Source: an uncultured Bacilli bacterium (GTDB taxonomy: Bacteria > Bacillota_I > Bacilli_A > RF39 > UBA660). From it: 64,000 nt of DNA. The stretch covers positions 70,924 to 134,923 of the forward strand of contig CAKOLB010000002.1 in the NCBI GenBank assembly GCA_934096125.1, given 5' to 3'. The notes under the pieces were generated by a model. It saw only the letters and a program-made list of their open reading frames with translations. It did not search any database and was not told the DNA's origin. Made by a program: the position numbers and the translations under genes. Positions 60,229 to 64,000 of this stretch are shown piece by piece (position 1 is the stretch's first letter; each line of letters opens with the position of its first letter).

Positions 60229-61701
60229 TCATTTAACAAGGGTTGCTGACTCGCTAATTCTTTCCCCTGTATTTGGGATAACGCTTGTATAACCTAGGTC
60301 AACTAAGTATAAAGAAACTAAAACAATTGAGACAGTAAAAATGATTTTGGGTTTTACTTTTTCATACAATGTTGCGAGCATTGGAGTTAAAAGATAGGTA
60401 AATCCAAGGCCTCCAAGGCCAAAAAAGATTACTCCCTCAAGACATATTCTTCCGTTAATATTTAGAAAGTAGCCGCTGTAGTCCCAGTATTTAAGGCCTT
60501 TAAATACTTCGAGATAAAGCGATGTAAAGTATTCTAGGATGCCACAAAGAATACATGTTAAACAAAACAAAAGTTTAGAATTATCTGAACACTTTTTACT
60601 CAGCAAAATAATTGCCACTCCCCCATAGCCGTAAATTGGTAACCATGGCCCATGCATTGTACCGCGATTGATAAACTCTCCACATTTTAAAAACTCTAAA
60701 AATACTTCCCATACCCAGCCAATAATAGCAAAAGAAAAAAATAGAAGAACAAGGGTTTGAAAATTATAATTTTTGTTAAAGTTTATTTGATGTTTCTTAA
60801 CTTTTTTACTTTCTTCATAAACACCAACAACTGGATAAGGAATATTTAACTTATTATCATTTAAGTACTTTTTAGTGTACTTATCTACCACTTTTTCTCG
60901 TAAACTCATGTAACACTCTGCATATAAAGCTTCAATATAAATATTTGAATAGAATACTGAAGTTATACCTAAAGAAAAAATGCTTAGTATATGCCAGCCG
61001 ATAAGAGATAAATCCATTTTAAAAAGTTGCCACTTATAACCAAGGGTAAGTTTTTTGGAAAGAGCAAAAGTGTCTTTAGCAGATATTTCTGGATTTTCAG
61101 CGAGAATATAAGGTATCATTTTATACTCATAATATTTGATAAAGCCTCCTACAATTGTTAAAGACCATAAAAATGTATATATATTTTTTAAAAATAAAAT
61201 ATAAGCAATATTTATTACTTTTCTTCTGGTATAAGGGAATAAAATTCTTTCTATTTTCGTATCATAGTACCTTCTTTGCTCAAGAAAATATCTTCTCTTT
61301 CCAACTTCAAATACTTTAATAAATATTTCTCTAAGAGCTAAAAGCGTTATGGTACTAAAAAAGATAATAACACTAGTGGTAATTTTATTTTCAAAAATAA
61401 GTTTATTTACTCCATTTAAAACAGCAAAGATGAAAGAACCACTGTGGACAGTTTCACTAAGTAAATAAGCAATGGCCCCTTTTTGATAACGGTGGCTTAA
61501 ATCACTTTCAATATTTTCCACATGTCCATAAACTATTTCGTATAAGCCTTGACTTCCTACTTTAATAGGACTACTTTCTTTTTGAAAGCCCACTATTCCT
61601 GATAGAAGAACAAAACAAATGAAACAAACGACGACGCTTTTTATATATCCATGTTTAATGTTTTCGCGGGCGTTTTTTTTCAAAATTCTTCTGTCTAGCA
61701 T
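60229..61701 (-). CDS. DUF975 and CmpB-like membrane protein fusion
   Basis: A 490-residue polytopic protein. Residues about 1-290 are DUF975-like (MLDRRILKKNARENIKHGYI, later YYEYKMIPYILAENPEISAK, LSKKLTLGYKWQLFKMDLSL). After a linker, residues about 310-480 fit the putative ABC-transporter type IV (CmpB) family: GWVWEVFLEFLKCGEFINRG, TMHGPWLPIYGYGGVAIILL, LEYFTSLYLEVFKG, WDYSGYFLNINGRICLEGV. The two are usually separate proteins. No transport substrate known. Confidence 0.82.
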   Translation of the reverse strand: MLDRRILKKNARENIKHGYIKSVVVCFICFVLLSGIVGFQKESSPIKVGSQGLYEIVYGHVENIESDLSHRYQKGAIAYLLSETVHSGSFIFAVLNGVNKLIFENKITTSVIIFFSTITLLALREIFIKVFEVGKRRYFLEQRRYYDTKIERILFPYTRRKVINIAYILFLKNIYTFLWSLTIVGGFIKYYEYKMIPYILAENPEISAKDTFALSKKLTLGYKWQLFKMDLSLIGWHILSIFSLGITSVFYSNIYIEALYAECYMSLREKVVDKYTKKYLNDNKLNIPYPVVGVYEESKKVKKHQINFNKNYNFQTLVLLFFSFAIIGWVWEVFLEFLKCGEFINRGTMHGPWLPIYGYGGVAIILLSKKCSDNSKLLFCLTCILCGILEYFTSLYLEVFKGLKYWDYSGYFLNINGRICLEGVIFFGLGGLGFTYLLTPMLATLYEKVKPKIIFTVSIVLVSLYLVDLGYTSVIPNTGERISESATLVK

Positions 61702-61822
61702 AAGTACTACCTCATATGAAGTATACCAAAATATTTGATGAAAATCTACTATACAAAAACTTTGTTTTATATAGTAATAATTATTATCTAATATTTAATG
61801 TCAATATTACAATGCTTCGATA

Positions 61823-62404
61823 CTAATAATTTCTTTTTATTTGATTACATCTATTATTTAATACTCTTACTAACCTCTGATGTAATTCATATTCTAATGT
61901 TTCTTCTCTATCCTCTGTTAACGTACCATTAAAACATAATTCTTGAAATTCATCATTATACAACCCTGAAACTATTTCAGTTAATTTCCAATCATATTCT
62001 TCAATAATCGGCTTGAACATTTCAAGTTTATAATCTGCTAGTGTAATAAATGGCTTAGTTGTTCCTAGCCATTCCATTGATTTTTGGATAATTGCTGTAC
62101 CTATACCTAAGCCTCTGCATTTATCTGAAACAAATAAAGTACATATCTTTTTTTCTTCTTCATCTTTTTTTAGACAGGCCATTGAAATTATCTCATGATA
62201 ATTTTCCGGATTTCTGACAAATAATATATTGCGATTTTCTCCATTTAAGGTAGCAGGTAGTTGCTTAGTAAAATACCATTCTTTATATTTATGATAATCT
62301 TTATTTACAAAAGCTGTTATATTATAAATTTTTGTTGCTAGATTTATAATTTCTTCATTTGAAATTATATCAATATAACTTTTTAAACTTTCAATATTAT
62401 TCAT
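61823..62404 (-). CDS. GNAT-family acetyltransferase
   Basis: A 193-residue protein with an N-terminal variable part and an acetyl-CoA motif region CTLFVSDKCRGLGIGTAIIQ near 88-107 (R-G-L-G-I-G). The C-terminal SGLYNDEFQELCFNG suits the final strand. AGGAG precedes the ATG. Substrate unknown. Confidence 0.8.
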   Translation of the reverse strand: MNNIESLKSYIDIISNEEIINLATKIYNITAFVNKDYHKYKEWYFTKQLPATLNGENRNILFVRNPENYHEIISMACLKKDEEEKKICTLFVSDKCRGLGIGTAIIQKSMEWLGTTKPFITLADYKLEMFKPIIEEYDWKLTEIVSGLYNDEFQELCFNGTLTEDREETLEYELHQRLVRVLNNRCNQIKRNY

Positions 62405-62590
62405 CGCAATTTCTCCTACTAAAAATTAACATTAACTTAACACTTTTTGATATTGTTGTCAATTTATGCTATAATCGGCTTGCATATGATGGAAAATTGA
62501 AGAAAAGTAGAATTGCAACTATCTCTATAATGACATATTGTACAAGGCAAATATTTAAGGAAGTACTGAAGAAACAATCCACACTGTTTT

Positions 62591-62794
62591 GCTCTTCATC
62601 TTTATGATGTTACCGAATTTACTGAACACTTAACACTTAAATACATACGAAGTATTTCTAAAAATGCTGACTCATTATATGATGTAATTAAAAAATGGGA
62701 TGAAACATTTAGTTTAGATGGAAATTTATGCGATAATTCTGAGAAAACAAAGCAAAAGATATTACAAAGAGTGAGAATGAAAGGAAATAGATAA
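62591..62794 (+). pseudogene. 3' remnant of an unidentified gene
   Basis: Codon-like reading without a start: ALHLYDVTEFTEHLTLKYIR, SISKNADSLYDVIKKWDETF, SLDGNLCDNSEKTKQKILQR, VRMKGNR, stop TAA. It ends one base before the ASCH gene. The region before it (62405-62590) holds no intact gene. Family not recognised. Confidence 0.4.
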
Positions 62795-62795
62795 T

Positions 62796-63137
62796 ATGGA
62801 ACATGAATTAAAATTACAACCTAAATATTATGAATATATGCTTAATGGTACAAAGAGAATTGAAATACGATTATTTGATGAAAAAAGACAACAAATAAGT
62901 ATTGGTGATACTATAAAATTTTTAAATGAAGCGGAATTAACAGAAAACTTTAAAGTTAAAATTATTGGTTTGTTAAGATATAACTCTTTTGAAGATATGT
63001 TTAAAGATTTTGATATTTCCGTTTTAGCAGATAAGTCTATGACTAAAGAAGAGTTAATGCAAGTGCTTGAACAATTTTATACTAAAGAGAAACAAAAACA
63101 ATATGGAGTTTTAGGAATTAGAATTGAATTGTTATAA
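62796..63137 (+). CDS. ASCH-domain protein
   Basis: A 113-residue protein: MEHELKLQPKYYEYMLNGTK, RIEIRLFDEKRQQISIGDTI, KFLNEA matches the ASCH (PUA-like) fold with K-R-I-E-I-R-L. E. coli YqfB of this group deaminates N4-acetylcytidine; others bind RNA. It follows a gene remnant and is closed by a terminator. Confidence 0.85.
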   Translation: MEHELKLQPKYYEYMLNGTKRIEIRLFDEKRQQISIGDTIKFLNEAELTENFKVKIIGLLRYNSFEDMFKDFDISVLADKSMTKEELMQVLEQFYTKEKQKQYGVLGIRIELL

Positions 63138-63142
63138 CTAAT

Positions 63143-63183
63143 AAAAAAAGGATTGAAATTTGTTAAGTCAATCCTTTTTTGTT
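63143..63183 (+). terminator. Terminator of the ASCH gene
   Basis: AAAAAAGGATTGA and TCAATCCTTTTTT arms with a short loop. Confidence 0.85.
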
Positions 63184-63272
63184 ACTATGTTAATCATTAG
63201 TTAAAATGTTACTGGTAGTAGTATAGCTTATTTTTTAAATCACCATATTCATTTACTGAATATTATCTTTCT

Positions 63273-63527
63273 TTATTTACTAACATTTTCCCAAATTTTT
63301 CTAACTAACTTTAAAGATAAAGTAGATAAAGCAAAACCTATTACTGGTACTAGTGAACTTAAAAATATATTATTATATTCTCTTATAAAATATGAATATA
63401 TAATAACTACTATATAAGTTAAAATCATAATACATATTTTTCTGGTCCAACTTGTTTCCCAAGCTTTATCTAGTTCAACTTTTTTATTTCGTTCTTGTAT
63501 CTTTTTTATTTCTTTTTCTAAATTCAT
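63273..63527 (-). CDS. Small two-helix membrane protein
   Basis: Start at 63527 (MNLEKEIKKIQERNKKVELD), 84 residues. A charged N-terminal helix ends in KAWETSWTRK, then two membrane helices (ICIMILTYIVVIIYSYFI, IFLSSLVPVIGFALSTLSLK). A GTG nine bases earlier is another possible start. The pattern recurs in small unnamed proteins; function unknown. Confidence 0.6.
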   Translation of the reverse strand: MNLEKEIKKIQERNKKVELDKAWETSWTRKICIMILTYIVVIIYSYFIREYNNIFLSSLVPVIGFALSTLSLKLVRKIWENVSK

Positions 63528-63671
63528 AAAATGCACTATCCTCATAAATAAATTGTACCAGATTTTTATCGAAAAGTCTTTAGTTTCACAAAGTTATTAT
63601 AAGTCCCACATAAAGAGAAAAATGGCTTCAGCACTTAAACTATTCTATCTTTAAGGTCATTTTTAATAATT

Positions 63672-63699
63672 AAAAAACTAATCCATTTCTGAATTAGTT
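63672..63699 (-). terminator. Terminator of tRNA-Met
   Basis: AACTAATTC and GGATTAGTT arms, then six T on the minus strand. Confidence 0.7.
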
Positions 63700-63740
63700 A
63701 TTATCTAAGCCAAATATAAAAATCTGACTAAAATTTCTTT

Positions 63741-63817
63741 TGGTAGCGAGAGAGAGATTTGAACTCCCGACCTGCCGGGTATGAACCGGATGCTCTAGCC
63801 AACTGAGCTATCTCGCC
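63741..63817 (-). tRNA. tRNA-Met (CAT), elongator type
   Basis: A 77-base cloverleaf with encoded CCA. GGCGAGA pairs with TCTCGCT, the D-arm is GCTCAGTTGGCTAGAGC, the anticodon loop TTCATAC carries CAT, and the T-arm is GGGAGTTCAAATCTC. The lack of the initiator features (unpaired first base, GGG/CCC anticodon stem) favours elongator Met. The stretch from 63858 to the window end shows no further gene. Confidence 0.93.
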
Positions 63818-63828
63818 ATGACTTCTAT

Positions 63829-63857
63829 ATCATAGCAAAAAATCTGAGCTTTGACAA
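63829..63857 (-). promoter_or_regulatory. Promoter of tRNA-Met
   Basis: Minus-strand TTGTCA and TATGAT boxes separated by 17 bases, about 12 bases before the tRNA. Confidence 0.65.
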
Positions 63858-64000
63858 GTACTTTTGGTAGCATTCGGTTTATATATTACTGCGGTCGGAG
63901 AAAACTAAATGTATCAATATTTCCCCTAGTTTGACAGTTGTTAGATAAAATTTGCTACTAGATACCATAAAATCTAGCTTTTTTAAATTTTTTACTTGCG

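Noticed and set aside
63858..64000. Possible further gene at the right edge
   Set aside because: No frame, RNA motif or ribosome site stands out; TTGACA here has no -10 box at a proper distance on the plus strand.

Overview
This 64 kb window is AT-rich chromosomal DNA from a low-GC Gram-positive bacterium of the Bacilli. Gene pairs keep the order seen in Bacillus subtilis: nfo beside a DUF2624 gene, ylbD-ylbE, parE-parC, rimM-trmD, murG-murB-ftsQ, rodZ-pgsA, gpsB-rnpB, recU-ponA and scpA-scpB. Proteins resembling the spore coat proteins CotY/CotZ, CotD and YlbD, plus two tiny YjcZ-like membrane peptides, suggest an endospore former or a recent descendant of one. UGA is read as stop: several genes end in TGA inside ATGA overlaps. 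An uncultured gut lineage related to Erysipelotrichia or RF39-type Bacilli would fit, but the sequence alone does not settle this.

Layout. 1-4.2 kb: edge-truncated secreted protein, class B PBP, nfo and a decayed Fic gene. 4.2-10 kb: deacetylase, ABC exporter, Xer recombinase and a second secreted protein of the same family. 10-12 kb: an AAA ATPase plus TOPRIM-like gene pair, probably a defence module. 12-21.8 kb: queH, ftsQ, murB, murG, then rimM-trmD, an rRNA/tRNA methyltransferase, YgjP-like protease, mscL and other small genes. 21.8-24.3 kb: prepilin, a broken secreted-protein gene, a frameshifted regulator, ylbD/ylbE. 24.3-31.3 kb: parC-parE and a NatAB-like exporter. 31.3-37.2 kb: YjcZ peptides, prsA, CotY/Z, a complete type III toxin-antitoxin locus, SEDS glycosyltransferase and a regulator. 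37.2-44 kb: tyrS with a T-box, tRNA-Ala, rpoZ, a DUF2779 protein, a prepilin, a broken NERD gene, CotD and a broken GNAT gene. 44-49.3 kb: pgsA, rodZ, RNase P RNA, gpsB, recU, ponA. 49.3-64 kb: gene fragments, aldolase, sortase B, dCMP deaminase, tRNA-Leu, redox lipoproteins, scpAB, gmk, an NPATG surface protein, a DUF975-CmpB fusion, GNAT, ASCH protein and tRNA-Met.

Functionally most of the window is envelope growth and division (MurB, MurG, FtsQ, GpsB, RodZ, SEDS, two PBPs), DNA maintenance (ParC/E, ScpA/B, RecU, Xer, Nfo) and translation. Accessory material is interspersed as small islands: the type III toxin-antitoxin locus (33.4-34.2 kb), the ATPase/TOPRIM pair (10-12 kb), a repeatedly duplicated and decaying family of secreted proteins, and fragments of Fic, reverse-transcriptase-like, NERD and regulator genes.
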